Assembly: GCA_045222295.1 (NCBI GenBank)
Contig: JBGUXP010000002.1
Location: 62,001-126,000, forward strand
Direction of reading: 5' to 3'
Length of the DNA: 64,000 nt
From: Colimorpha sp045222295
Lineage (GTDB): Bacteria; Bacteroidota; Bacteroidia; Bacteroidales; P3
Shown here: piece by piece, positions 1 through 8,777 of the stretch
How the letters are laid out: each line of letters opens with the position of its first letter
Numbering within the stretch: position 1 is the stretch's first letter
Notes under the pieces: model-generated
What the model was told of the DNA's origin: nothing
Database searches by the model: none
What the model saw: only the letters and a program-made list of their open reading frames with translations
Translations under genes and position numbers: made by a program

Positions 1-1596
1 TACGACTTCCCTCTCGATTTCCCCAAGGAAGTTGAAGAAGAAGCCAAGAAGATACGCAAACCCACCAAAAAAGAAATCACCAGCCGACGCGATTTTCGCG
101 ACGTCACCACCTTCACCATCGACCCCGCCGATGCCAAGGACTTCGATGATGCCCTCTCCTATCGCGAGCTTTCCAACGGGCATATGGAAGTGGGCGTACA
201 TATCGCCGACGTCTCCTATTACGTCAAGCCAGGCAGCGCCATTGACCGCGAGGCATACGAGCGTGGCACATCCGTCTACCTCGTCGACCGCACCATTCCC
301 ATGCTACCCGAAAAACTCTGCAATGAAGTATGCTCCCTCCGTCAGGACGAGGAAAAACTCTGCTTCAGCGTCGTGATGGAAATGGATGCCAAAGCCAAAG
401 TCCTCAAGACCTGGATGGGCAAGACGGTCATCCGCAGCGACCGACGCATGGCATACGAGGAGGCGCAAGAGATTATCGAATCTGGCGTAAACGATGGCGG
501 TGTCGTTGCCTCTGCCATCCTTAACCTCCACGCCCTTGCCACCATCCTCCGCAACCAACGCTACAAGAGCGGAGCAATCAATTTTGAGACACAAGAGGTG
601 AAATTTCAACTCGATGAAAATGCCAAACCCATTGGCGTATACATCAAAGAGAGCAAAGAAGCCAACTGGCTCATCGAGGAGTTCATGCTGCTGGCCAATC
701 GCAGTGTTGCCGAGTATATCGGCAAGTCCTCCGGAAAATCCGGGAAGGCCGGAAAAACTGGAGCCGCCTCTCGCACCTTCGTCTACCGCGTCCACGACGA
801 GCCCAATCCCGAGAAACTCAACACCTTCGTGGAGTTCGTCGCCAAACTGGGTTTCAGCATGAAGACCTCCAGCCGCAAGGCCCTGGCTGAGAGCTACAAC
901 CGCCTCTTCGAAAACATAGCAGGCCGCGGCGAGGAACACATGGTTGACACCATCGCCATCCGCACCATGAGCAAGGCCTACTACAGCACCGAGAACATCG
1001 GCCACTACGGCCTCGCCTTCCCCTTCTACACCCATTTCACCTCTCCTATCCGCCGCTACCCCGATCTAATGGTACACCGCCTGCTGGAGCGTTACCTGCA
1101 AGGAGGAAACTCCGTCAAAGCCGACGAGTACGAGGACTACTGCAAACACTGCTCCATCATGGAGAAGAAGGCCGCCGATGCCGAACGCACCAGTATAAAA
1201 TACAAACAGGCAGAATACCTCTCCGACAAGCTGGGTCAAGTCTTTCCCGCCCTCATCAGCGGTGTCAGCAAATGGGGCATCTACGCTGAGATTGAAGGCA
1301 ATAAGTGTGAGGGCATGATACCCATCGGTAGCCTCAAGGATGACTACTACATGCTCGACGAAGACAACTACCAGGTTATCGGCCGACGCCACGGTCGCTG
1401 CTACAAACTCGGCTATCCCGTCCACATCCGCGTCCGCAAGGTAGACCTTCTCAAAAAACAGATTGACTTTGACCTCGTCGAAGAAGACCTTACGCCCTCA
1501 CCGAAAGCAAAACCTTCCGGAAAAACCAGCAAACCCACAAAAACAAAAAGAAACGGGAAAGCAGGAACGTCTGGAAAAAATAGGAAGAAAAGATAA
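1..1596 (+). CDS. rnr: Ribonuclease R (3' part of gene)
   Basis: The reading frame is open from the first base, so the gene begins left of the window and about 531 C-terminal residues are present. RNase R is a processive 3'-5' exoribonuclease that degrades structured RNA. The visible part starts inside the RNB catalytic domain: the DPADAKDFDDA motif with its metal-binding aspartates (near 121-153), then YVKPGSAID, and HFTSPIRRYPDLMVHR (near 1033-1080). An S1 RNA-binding domain follows (GVSKWGIYAEIEG onward, near 1260-1480), and then a Lys/Ser-rich basic tail typical of the family. An ATG at 184 is internal and not the real start. The downstream acyl-CoA ligase is convergent. Confidence 0.95.
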   Translation, partial: YDFPLDFPKEVEEEAKKIRKPTKKEITSRRDFRDVTTFTIDPADAKDFDDALSYRELSNGHMEVGVHIADVSYYVKPGSAIDREAYERGTSVYLVDRTIPMLPEKLCNEVCSLRQDEEKLCFSVVMEMDAKAKVLKTWMGKTVIRSDRRMAYEEAQEIIESGVNDGGVVASAILNLHALATILRNQRYKSGAINFETQEVKFQLDENAKPIGVYIKESKEANWLIEEFMLLANRSVAEYIGKSSGKSGKAGKTGAASRTFVYRVHDEPNPEKLNTFVEFVAKLGFSMKTSSRKALAESYNRLFENIAGRGEEHMVDTIAIRTMSKAYYSTENIGHYGLAFPFYTHFTSPIRRYPDLMVHRLLERYLQGGNSVKADEYEDYCKHCSIMEKKAADAERTSIKYKQAEYLSDKLGQVFPALISGVSKWGIYAEIEGNKCEGMIPIGSLKDDYYMLDEDNYQVIGRRHGRCYKLGYPVHIRVRKVDLLKKQIDFDLVEEDLTPSPKAKPSGKTSKPTKTKRNGKAGTSGKNRKKR

Positions 1597-1600
1597 TCCC

Positions 1601-3391
1601 CTACTTGAACAAGTTGTCTATCTGCTCTTTGTAGGCGGAAGCGACGTTGCGACGAATAAGTTTCTGCGTCGGGGTGAGGAACTTATTGGATTCGCTCCAA
1701 GTGTCGGCCACGAGGGCGAAACGCTTCACCTGTTCGGTGACACCAAGTTCGGCGTTGTATTTGTCCACAACCTTCTGGTAACGAGCAATGACTGTCTTGT
1801 CAGCAATCATCTCTTCTTTACTCGAAACAGCGACCCCATGACGTCCACACCAGTCTTTTAGCATGTCAAAGTCGGGCGCTATGATGGCAGCGGCATACTT
1901 CTGATCGGCACCCACCACCATCATGTCAAGAATGAAAGGCGACTGTTTCATCTTCTCCTCAATCACCTCTGGATTAATGTATTTACCCATCGAGGTCTTG
2001 AACATACTTTTGGTGCGGCCTGTGATAAAGAGGTAACCGTCGGGGTCAAAGAAACCGGTGTCTCCGGTATGAAACCAGCCCTCCTGGTCAATAGCCTCGG
2101 CCGTAAGTTCAGGCTGGTTGAAGTACCCTTTCATCACATTGCCTCCGCGGCATTGTATCTCATTGGTCTGCGAGTCTATGCGCACTTCTATCTCGCGCAT
2201 GGCAAAGCCCACGGAACCTATTTTCCTTCCTTTCTTATTTGAATTGGTGACCGCTATGAGCGGTGAGCACTCCGTCAGGCCATAGCCCTCATAGAGGTCA
2301 AGGCCTACGCAAGAGAAGAAACGAGTAAGGCGCGGCTGAATAGTAGCACCGCCACTGACGAGCATATACAACTCGCCGCCCATACTCTCACGTATCTCTT
2401 TATAAACCAATTTATCGGCGAGCTTCTTTTGCTGTTTATACCACCATGAAAGTTTACTTTCGTCGAGTTCATACTCAAAGGCCAGGCTGATAGCCCAATC
2501 GAAGATTTTTTTGCCGATGCCACTCATTTTCTCACCCTTGCGGTAAATCTTATCGTAAACCTTCTCAATGAATCTCGGTACACAAGCCATCATATTGGGA
2601 CTAAATTCCTTACAGTTGTCTCCCACCTTGGCAATACTTTCTGCATAAGCAATCTCGAAACATAGCCACTGGTAGAGGTAGCCCATCATACGTTCATAGA
2701 TGTGACACATCGGCAACCAGCTCAACGCTTTTGTCCAAGTCTTCCCCGGACTCTCCTTGATTTCTTTCACATTCATAATCAACCCCCTATGGGTGAGCAT
2801 AGCTCCCTTGGGGACACCCGTCGTGCCGGAGGTGTATATCATGGTGCAGATGTCGTCGGTAGTCAGGGAATCTTTGATTTCCTGCAACTTGGCAGGAGCA
2901 TCGGGATTATCCTTTACATACTGGCGCCCAATCTCATAGATGTCGTCCATTGACTCCACACCTTCCACAGGAACTATCGTGCAAAGATTCTTCAGACACG
3001 GCAGTTTCTCGCGAATATTGCAGATTTTCTTATACAATGCTGGCGTTTCCACCACCAACAAACGCACCTGAGCGTCATTGAGGATATACTGGTAGTCTTC
3101 CTCACTGATAGTCGGATAGATAGGCAGCAGCACGGCTCCCGTCTGCTGCACACCGAAATCCACATAGTTCCACTCCGGACGGCCGGCGCTGATGAGGCCG
3201 ATATTCTCGCCCTTCTTCACCTTCAGATGCATCAGAGCATAGCTGATCAGATTCGCTTTTTCAATATATTCGTCTATATAATGGTCCTTCCATTCGCCGT
3301 TTTCCTTGAATTTGAACACTGGTCGTTCAGGGTGCTGCTCCTTGCGCCACTGAAGCAAATCAAACAGTCGGGTAGGTTCTTGCATAGCCAA
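1601..3391 (-). CDS. Long-chain fatty acid--CoA ligase (AMP-forming)
   Basis: This 596-residue protein activates fatty acids to acyl-CoA through an acyl-adenylate. ANL-superfamily motifs are in order: the P-loop-like YTSGTTGVPKGAMLTHRG near residue 190, GYGLTECSPL near 370 (A5), and GWFHTGDTGFFDPDGYLFITGR near 440, followed by a C-terminal lid domain with K in SMGKYINPE. The length matches the FadD15-like long-chain group common in Bacteroidales, which lacks a membrane anchor. A Bacteroidetes -7 element (TATTTTTG on the minus strand, 3414-3421) lies about 25 bases upstream of the start. The gene is monocistronic and convergent with rnr, with only four bases between the two stops. Confidence 0.93.
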   Translation of the reverse strand: MAMQEPTRLFDLLQWRKEQHPERPVFKFKENGEWKDHYIDEYIEKANLISYALMHLKVKKGENIGLISAGRPEWNYVDFGVQQTGAVLLPIYPTISEEDYQYILNDAQVRLLVVETPALYKKICNIREKLPCLKNLCTIVPVEGVESMDDIYEIGRQYVKDNPDAPAKLQEIKDSLTTDDICTMIYTSGTTGVPKGAMLTHRGLIMNVKEIKESPGKTWTKALSWLPMCHIYERMMGYLYQWLCFEIAYAESIAKVGDNCKEFSPNMMACVPRFIEKVYDKIYRKGEKMSGIGKKIFDWAISLAFEYELDESKLSWWYKQQKKLADKLVYKEIRESMGGELYMLVSGGATIQPRLTRFFSCVGLDLYEGYGLTECSPLIAVTNSNKKGRKIGSVGFAMREIEVRIDSQTNEIQCRGGNVMKGYFNQPELTAEAIDQEGWFHTGDTGFFDPDGYLFITGRTKSMFKTSMGKYINPEVIEEKMKQSPFILDMMVVGADQKYAAAIIAPDFDMLKDWCGRHGVAVSSKEEMIADKTVIARYQKVVDKYNAELGVTEQVKRFALVADTWSESNKFLTPTQKLIRRNVASAYKEQIDNLFK

Positions 3392-3504
3392 ATATTATTT
3401 TAAGTTAATTTTGCAAAAATACACATATTTTTCCTAATGGAAAAACAAAAAAATGAAAAAAAAACAAAACAAGACATAAACAAGTCACATACAGGAAATT
3501 ATAC

Positions 3505-3590
3505 ACTTACCATCTCCTTACCAACTCCTAACCAACTCCTACCATAGTAGGACTTGATAGGGTGTTGGTAGGGTCTTGATATGGCATTCT
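3505..3590. repeat. Dispersed hairpin repeat, copy E1
   Basis: This stretch is built from short modules such as ACCAACTCCTA and its inverse TAGGGTGTTGGTAGG around a small TAG-centred palindrome (CTACCATAGTAG). It ends in GGGTCTTGATA. The same modules in the same order recur at 24986-25062 after the hydrolase gene. It does not end in a T-run, so it is not a standard terminator. Confidence 0.6.
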
Positions 3591-3668
3591 GACCCTGTTA
3601 AAAGATGTTATTTCTCTTTTTTTTCGGAATGCCATTCCGAACCCCACCTTCACGGCAGAAAGATATTT

Positions 3669-3699
3669 TTTGCTGTGTAAAAAAAATGTCGTATCTTTG
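3669..3699 (+). promoter_or_regulatory. Bacteroidetes-type promoter for holA
   Basis: TTTG (3669-3672), a 19-base spacer and TATCTTTG (3692-3699) match the sigma-ABfr consensus exactly. The holA ATG follows 28 bases after the -7 box. Confidence 0.8.
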
Positions 3700-3726
3700 C
3701 TTTTTTAAATATGTATATAAGCCACG

Positions 3727-4734
3727 ATGGCAATTACTGAGAAACAACTGATTGCGGATTTGCAGGCGGGCATCTTCAAGCCCGTGTACCTCCTCACAGG
3801 CGAGGAGAACTATTATATTGACGTTGTGTCGGACTTTTTTGAGAACAAGGTCATCGAGGAGTCGATGCGCGACTTCGATCAGACGGTGGTCTACGGACGC
3901 GATACGACGATGGCGGCCGTCATCAGCGACGCCAAGCGCTACCCCATGATGTCGCCCGTGCACCTGGTCATCGTCAAGGAAGCCCAGGATATCGACACCA
4001 AGCAGTGGGAACTGCTGGCCACCTACCTGCAAAAAGCGTCGGAGAAAGGTGTCATCGTCTTCTGCTACCGCCACAAGAAGCTCGACAAGCGCACGGCGGC
4101 CTACAAGGCCATCGACAAATACGGCATTGTCTACGAGACCCCCAAGGTGTGGGACAACCAAGTGCCCGCCTGGATTGCCAAGCAGGTATCCTCCAAAGGC
4201 TTCAACATAGGCGAAAAGGCCACCTATCTTATCACCGAGTCGATAGGCAACGACTTGAGCAAGATTGCCAACGAACTGAGCAAGATCTATCCCCTGCTGC
4301 AACCCGGCGAGACAATCACGGAAGAGTTGGTGGAGAAACAGATAGGCATCAGCAAGGACTACAACGTCTTCGAGCTGCAGAAGGCCATCGGCCGGCGCGA
4401 CCCCGTGATGTGCAACCGCATCGTCAACTACTTCGCCGCCAACCCCAAGAAGAATCCCATCCAGCTGGTGCTGCCGCTGCTCTATGGTTATTTCCTCAAG
4501 GTGATGTTCTACCACCAACTGGAGAACAAGAGCGACGCGGCGAAGGTGCTGGGCTGCGCGCCGAATTTCGTGCAAGACTATGCGGTGGCGGCCTCCAATT
4601 ATACGCTCGGCAAACTGGCCACCTGCATAGGATACCTCTACGAGACCGACCTGCGCAGCAAGGGCGTCCGCAACAGCGGAAGCGTCACCGACGGCGAACT
4701 GCTCAAAGAACTTATATTTAAAGTGATACACTAA
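3727..4734 (+). CDS. holA: DNA polymerase III delta subunit
   Basis: The delta subunit (335 residues, usual length) is the clamp-loader wrench that opens the sliding clamp. The N-terminus (AITEKQLIADLQAGIFKPVY, LLTGEENYYIDVVSDFF) is the characteristic start of bacterial HolA. It is followed by an AAA+-like fold without a functional Walker A and a C-terminal helical collar domain (LVLPLLYGYFLKVMFYH). The start is set by the consensus promoter directly upstream. The TonB receptor gene starts one base after its stop, so the two may be cotranscribed although they are functionally unrelated. Confidence 0.93.
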   Translation: MAITEKQLIADLQAGIFKPVYLLTGEENYYIDVVSDFFENKVIEESMRDFDQTVVYGRDTTMAAVISDAKRYPMMSPVHLVIVKEAQDIDTKQWELLATYLQKASEKGVIVFCYRHKKLDKRTAAYKAIDKYGIVYETPKVWDNQVPAWIAKQVSSKGFNIGEKATYLITESIGNDLSKIANELSKIYPLLQPGETITEELVEKQIGISKDYNVFELQKAIGRRDPVMCNRIVNYFAANPKKNPIQLVLPLLYGYFLKVMFYHQLENKSDAAKVLGCAPNFVQDYAVAASNYTLGKLATCIGYLYETDLRSKGVRNSGSVTDGELLKELIFKVIH

Positions 4735-4735
4735 A

Positions 4736-7060
4736 ATGAAACGAATACTGACAATAATCTTCCTGCCCATAATCTTCGCTGTTTCCGCGTGGGGACAGTG
4801 TACGGTGAAGGGTGTGCTATTTGACGAGAGCAACGGTGAGGCCATTCCCTTCGCAAACGTAGTGCTCGACGGTACGACCCACGGCTGCGCCACCGACATC
4901 AACGGCTTCTTCCTTATCAACAAGGTTCCCGAAGGAAAATACACACTGAAAATCAAATATGTAGGATATGAGGAATACTCCGAGGAAGTGACGCTAGTGA
5001 GGAACAGGACTATCACCAAGACCATCCACCTGAAACCCGCGGCACAGATGCTCAAAGCGGTGGAAATTACTGACAGCAAGAAAGAGGAACGCCAAATGCA
5101 GACACAAGTGAGCGTGCAGAAAATCACCTCTTCACAAATCCAACAGATGCCCTCCATCGGCGGCTCCGCCGACCTGGCACAATACATGCAGGTGCTTCCC
5201 GGCGTAAGTTCGACAGGCGACCAGGGCGGACAACTCTATATCCGCGGCGGCTCAATGATTCAGAACCTCTGCCTGCTTGACGGCATGATTGTCTACAACC
5301 CCTTTCACTCCATCGGCCTTTACTCCATCTTCGAAACTGACGTGATTCTCAACGCCAATATCTACACGGGGGGCTTCGGTGCGGAATACGGCGGCAGGAT
5401 GTCGTCGGTGATGGACATCACCACACGCGACGGCAACAAACGTCACCACAGCGGCAAGATAGGCGTCAACACCTTCGGCACCAGCCTCATACTGGAAGGC
5501 CCCCTGAAAAAGGAGAGCACCAAGTCGAAGAGCACCATCTCCTACCTCCTCACCGCCAAAAACTCCTACCTCTCGAAGACCTCGGAGAAGTTGTACAGTT
5601 ATATCGACGGCGGCCTGCCCTTCGACTTCCTCGACCTCTACGGCAAACTGAGTTTCAACTCCGGCACTGGCAGCAAAATGAATGTCTTCGGATTCCGCTT
5701 CGACGACCAGGTACTTGGCTACCAGTCTATCGCCGACTACCACTGGCAAAACTACGGCGCAGGATCCAACTTCATGCTGGTCACCGGCGCTTCGGCCATC
5801 CTCGACGGAAGCGTGGCCTACTCGGACTACACCATCACCCTCGACGACGGCTCCGACGACCCGAAATTCAGCGAGATAGGCGGCTTCAACGCCTCCCTGC
5901 AAATCACCAACTTTTTTGGCATCAACAAACTAAAGTACGGCCTCAGCCTAGAAGGCTATACCACAGATTATCAATTCACCAACGAATACCGCAAGCACAT
6001 CTCGCAACACGAGTCGTCGATAAGTCTCTCGGTCTTCGCCACCTACAACCTCAAGATTGGAAAATGGCTGCTCGACCCGGGCTTGCGCTTTGTCTACTAC
6101 GCCACCCTCTTCGAGCCGAGTTTCGAGCCCCGTCTGGCGGCGAAATACAACATTACGCCCGACCTGCGCCTGAAACTGGCGGGCGGACTCTACAGTCAGA
6201 TATTCCTTGATGCCCGTTCGGACAATGACATCGTGAACCTCTTCAATGGCTTCCTCACAGGGTCGGCCGACCTGAACAAGCCCGAGAGGTTCCGTGGGGA
6301 GGATCGCGGATGCGTGCAGAAAGCCAAGCATGCGGTAGTGGGTCTGGAATACGACCTGACGGAGCGTGTGACCCTCAACGCCGAATTCTACTACAAGCAC
6401 TTCGACCAACTACTCAATGCCAACCGCAACAAGATGTACGACGACGGTACCACCTCCGACTACGCCGATGCCACGAGTCCCTACTACAAACCTGAATATC
6501 TGCGCAAAGACTACATCATCGAGGAAGGATATGCCACAGGCCTCGACTTCAGCGCCCGTGTGGACCTGGAGCGCCTCTACCTATGGGCCACCTACTCGCT
6601 GGGCTATGTGGAGCGCACCGACGAGGTGCAGACCTACACCCCCCACTATGACCGTCGCCACACGGTGAACCTGCTGGCCACCTATGCCCTGGGCGAGTGG
6701 CGCGAATGGGAACTCAGCGGCCGCTGGACCTTCGGTTCGGGCTTCCCCTTCACCCAGACACAGGGCGTCTTCCAGCGCCTGTTCTTCCCCAGTGGCATCA
6801 CGAGCGACTACACAACGGAAAACGGCGACTACGACATCCACTACGGCGACCTCTACAAAGGGCGCCTCCCGAGCTACCACCGCCTGGACCTCGGGGTGAA
6901 GCGCAAGTTCTCCATCGGCACACACTCCATCCTGGAGCTGAGCCTGAGCGCCACCAACGTCTACAGTCGTGAGAACATATTCTATTTCAACCGCGCCACC
7001 TTCGAGCGCGTAAACCAATTACCCATCCTCGTATGTTTTGGAGCTACCTTGACCTTCTGA
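4736..7060 (+). CDS. TonB-dependent outer-membrane receptor with carboxypeptidase-like N-domain
   Basis: This 774-residue protein has a signal peptide (MKRILTIIFLPIIFAVSAWG), then a CarboxypepD_reg-like beta-sandwich (residues about 22-110, VKGVLFDESNGEAIPFANVV). A plug domain follows (about 120-230, with QMPSIGGSADLAQYMQVLPG and QLYIRGGS), and then a 22-strand-type barrel ending in the aromatic terminus FGATLTF. Such receptors import a ligand bound by a partner or free, powered by TonB. No SusD partner is adjacent, so it is not a classic polysaccharide utilisation locus pair. The substrate cannot be read from sequence. Its last 28 bases overlap the downstream ABC permease gene. Confidence 0.92.
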   Translation: MKRILTIIFLPIIFAVSAWGQCTVKGVLFDESNGEAIPFANVVLDGTTHGCATDINGFFLINKVPEGKYTLKIKYVGYEEYSEEVTLVRNRTITKTIHLKPAAQMLKAVEITDSKKEERQMQTQVSVQKITSSQIQQMPSIGGSADLAQYMQVLPGVSSTGDQGGQLYIRGGSMIQNLCLLDGMIVYNPFHSIGLYSIFETDVILNANIYTGGFGAEYGGRMSSVMDITTRDGNKRHHSGKIGVNTFGTSLILEGPLKKESTKSKSTISYLLTAKNSYLSKTSEKLYSYIDGGLPFDFLDLYGKLSFNSGTGSKMNVFGFRFDDQVLGYQSIADYHWQNYGAGSNFMLVTGASAILDGSVAYSDYTITLDDGSDDPKFSEIGGFNASLQITNFFGINKLKYGLSLEGYTTDYQFTNEYRKHISQHESSISLSVFATYNLKIGKWLLDPGLRFVYYATLFEPSFEPRLAAKYNITPDLRLKLAGGLYSQIFLDARSDNDIVNLFNGFLTGSADLNKPERFRGEDRGCVQKAKHAVVGLEYDLTERVTLNAEFYYKHFDQLLNANRNKMYDDGTTSDYADATSPYYKPEYLRKDYIIEEGYATGLDFSARVDLERLYLWATYSLGYVERTDEVQTYTPHYDRRHTVNLLATYALGEWREWELSGRWTFGSGFPFTQTQGVFQRLFFPSGITSDYTTENGDYDIHYGDLYKGRLPSYHRLDLGVKRKFSIGTHSILELSLSATNVYSRENIFYFNRATFERVNQLPILVCFGATLTF

Positions 7061-7680
7061 CGCCCTACCTGCCCCTAATTGCCAAAGGCCTGGGAGCCAC
7101 GGTGCTGATAGCCCTGCTGTCGCTCATCGGCGGCACGCTGCTCGGCATGGGGGTCTATTCCATGACACAAAGCCGCCACTCTTGGGTGAAGAAAAGCGCC
7201 CAATGCTATCGCTTCATCGTGCGCGGCGCCCCCCTAATGGTACTCATACTGCTTTTCTATTACATTGTCCTGCAGGGCACAGGCGGCATAGCGGCCGCCG
7301 TGCTGGCTTTCTCGTTCAACTTTTCCAACTTCGCCTGCTCCGTCCTCCAGTCGTCGATTAGCACCGTGGGACGTGGACAACTCGACGCGGCAGAGTCTTT
7401 GGGGCTCACCAAACGCCAGATACTGCGCTACATCATAGCACCCCAGGCCCTCGTCAACGCCCTGCCGGCCTACAAGTTCCAGGCCGTCACCCTGCTAAAG
7501 AGCACCTCCATTGTGGGCTATGTGTCCATCCTCGACCTTACCCAAGCCACCGAGGCCATCCGCCACAATACCGGCCAGTTTCTGCTCCCATTGCTGCTCA
7601 TCACGGCCATCTACATGATTCTTGCCTGGCTGCTGTGCAAGCTGCTGGACTACATCGTAAAACATACCCAGAAGATATGA
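7033..7680 (+). CDS. Polar amino-acid-type ABC transporter permease
   Basis: This 215-residue membrane protein of the HisM/GlnP family has about five hydrophobic segments. The EAA-loop signature is visible as QLDAAESLGLTKRQILRYIIAPQA (near residues 115-138), which contacts the ATPase. The ATG at 7033 lies inside the TonB receptor gene, a 28-base out-of-frame overlap that implies translational coupling. The next gene, the ATPase, starts within its stop codon (ATGA). No periplasmic substrate-binding protein is encoded nearby, so the binding protein is elsewhere, or the permease has been repurposed. Confidence 0.88.
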   Translation: MFWSYLDLLTPYLPLIAKGLGATVLIALLSLIGGTLLGMGVYSMTQSRHSWVKKSAQCYRFIVRGAPLMVLILLFYYIVLQGTGGIAAAVLAFSFNFSNFACSVLQSSISTVGRGQLDAAESLGLTKRQILRYIIAPQALVNALPAYKFQAVTLLKSTSIVGYVSILDLTQATEAIRHNTGQFLLPLLLITAIYMILAWLLCKLLDYIVKHTQKI

Positions 7681-8762
7681 TCACAGCCCTGCACCTCACC
7701 AAAGACTTCACCCGTTCGGATGGCAGCATCTACCACGCCCTCAACGACATATCATTCCACGTCGATGCTGGCGAAGTGGTGAGCATCATCGGCCCTTCCG
7801 GTGTCGGCAAGAGCACCCTGCTCCGCAATCTGGGCCTGCTCGAGCGCCCCACCAGCGGCCAAATACTCCTTCAAGGCGAGGACATCCTCTCGCCGTCCTA
7901 CTCCCAACAGCGGCTGCGCCAGCAAATGGGCTTCGTCTTCCAGCAGTTCAACCTCTTCCCTCACCTCACTGTCCTCGGCAACATTATGCTTCCCCTCACC
8001 AAGGTGCTGGGCCTGACCGACAGAGAGGCACGCGAGCGTGCCCTCGAAACGCTCAACCACGTCTCCCTGGCTGAGAAAGCCAACGAGCACCCCGACACCC
8101 TCTCCGGCGGACAACAGCAGCGCGCCGCCATCGCCCGCACCCTTGCCATGGGCCCCCGCCTCCTCCTGCTTGACGAGCCCACCTCGGCCCTCGACCCCAC
8201 CATGATAGGCGAGGTGCAGGGAGTGTTGCGATTACTGGCCAAAGAAGGCATGACCATGCTCATCGTTACCCACAGCATGCGCCTGGCACGCGACCTGTCC
8301 TCCCGCATCCTCTTCCTCCACCAAGGCCGCTTAGTGGAAGACGGCATCCCGGAAAACATTTTCAACCACCCACAACATCCTGAAACGCAATCATTCGTAC
8401 AACAAAAACACACCCTCCGGTTCATCATCTCCACACAAGGGTTCGACTTCTACGACATGATGTCGCAGATTCGCCAGTTCTGCATCCGCTACGGCATCCC
8501 TGAGCAGATGAACACCGTGACCCACATCGTCGAGGAGATGCTCATGATTCTGAACAACTACCAAAACCCCATACATATCGAGGTGAACCACAGCGAACTC
8601 AACGGTAAGACTACCGTGGTCTTTGTCCACAAAGGCGAGACCCTCTCGCCCCTCGAGCGTCCCGACGCCGACGAATTGGCCGTGATGATTATCCGCGGCA
8701 TGAGCAAGGAAATCGAAACTTATCAGACAGATGAAGGAATCTGCCTGACATTCAACGTTTAA
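7677..8762 (+). CDS. ABC transporter ATP-binding protein with extra C-terminal GHKL-like domain
   Basis: Residues 1-240 are a GlnQ-type ATPase: Walker A GPSGVGKST, Q-loop FVFQQFNLF, signature LSGGQQQR, Walker B LLLLDEPTSALD and H-loop VTHS. The start at 7677 overlaps the permease stop as ATGA. GlnQ proteins normally end at about 245 residues. This one runs to 361 with an added domain (about 250-361, from RFIISTQGFDFYDM onward). Its HIVEEMLMILNN helix and final strand pattern resemble a degenerate HATPase of the RsbW kind without the ATP-binding glycine boxes; this is inference. The neighbouring genes are a full partner-switching set, which makes a regulatory role for this domain plausible. 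Confidence 0.85.
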   Translation: MITALHLTKDFTRSDGSIYHALNDISFHVDAGEVVSIIGPSGVGKSTLLRNLGLLERPTSGQILLQGEDILSPSYSQQRLRQQMGFVFQQFNLFPHLTVLGNIMLPLTKVLGLTDREARERALETLNHVSLAEKANEHPDTLSGGQQQRAAIARTLAMGPRLLLLDEPTSALDPTMIGEVQGVLRLLAKEGMTMLIVTHSMRLARDLSSRILFLHQGRLVEDGIPENIFNHPQHPETQSFVQQKHTLRFIISTQGFDFYDMMSQIRQFCIRYGIPEQMNTVTHIVEEMLMILNNYQNPIHIEVNHSELNGKTTVVFVHKGETLSPLERPDADELAVMIIRGMSKEIETYQTDEGICLTFNV

Positions 8763-8777
8763 CAACTTAACCTAATT

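Larger units (their letters stand above)
3392..3726. other. Divergent intergenic region, acyl-CoA ligase / holA
   Basis: This 335-base AT-rich gap carries both promoters and one dispersed hairpin repeat (3505-3590). No coding frame here has support. A minus-strand frame that crosses it is the antisense shadow of holA and the TonB receptor. Confidence 0.7.

Noticed and set aside
3598..5187. A 529-codon open frame on the minus strand
   Set aside because: It lies antisense to holA and the TonB receptor, and its translation is low-complexity Val/Leu/Ala-rich, typical of the antisense of GC-rich genes.
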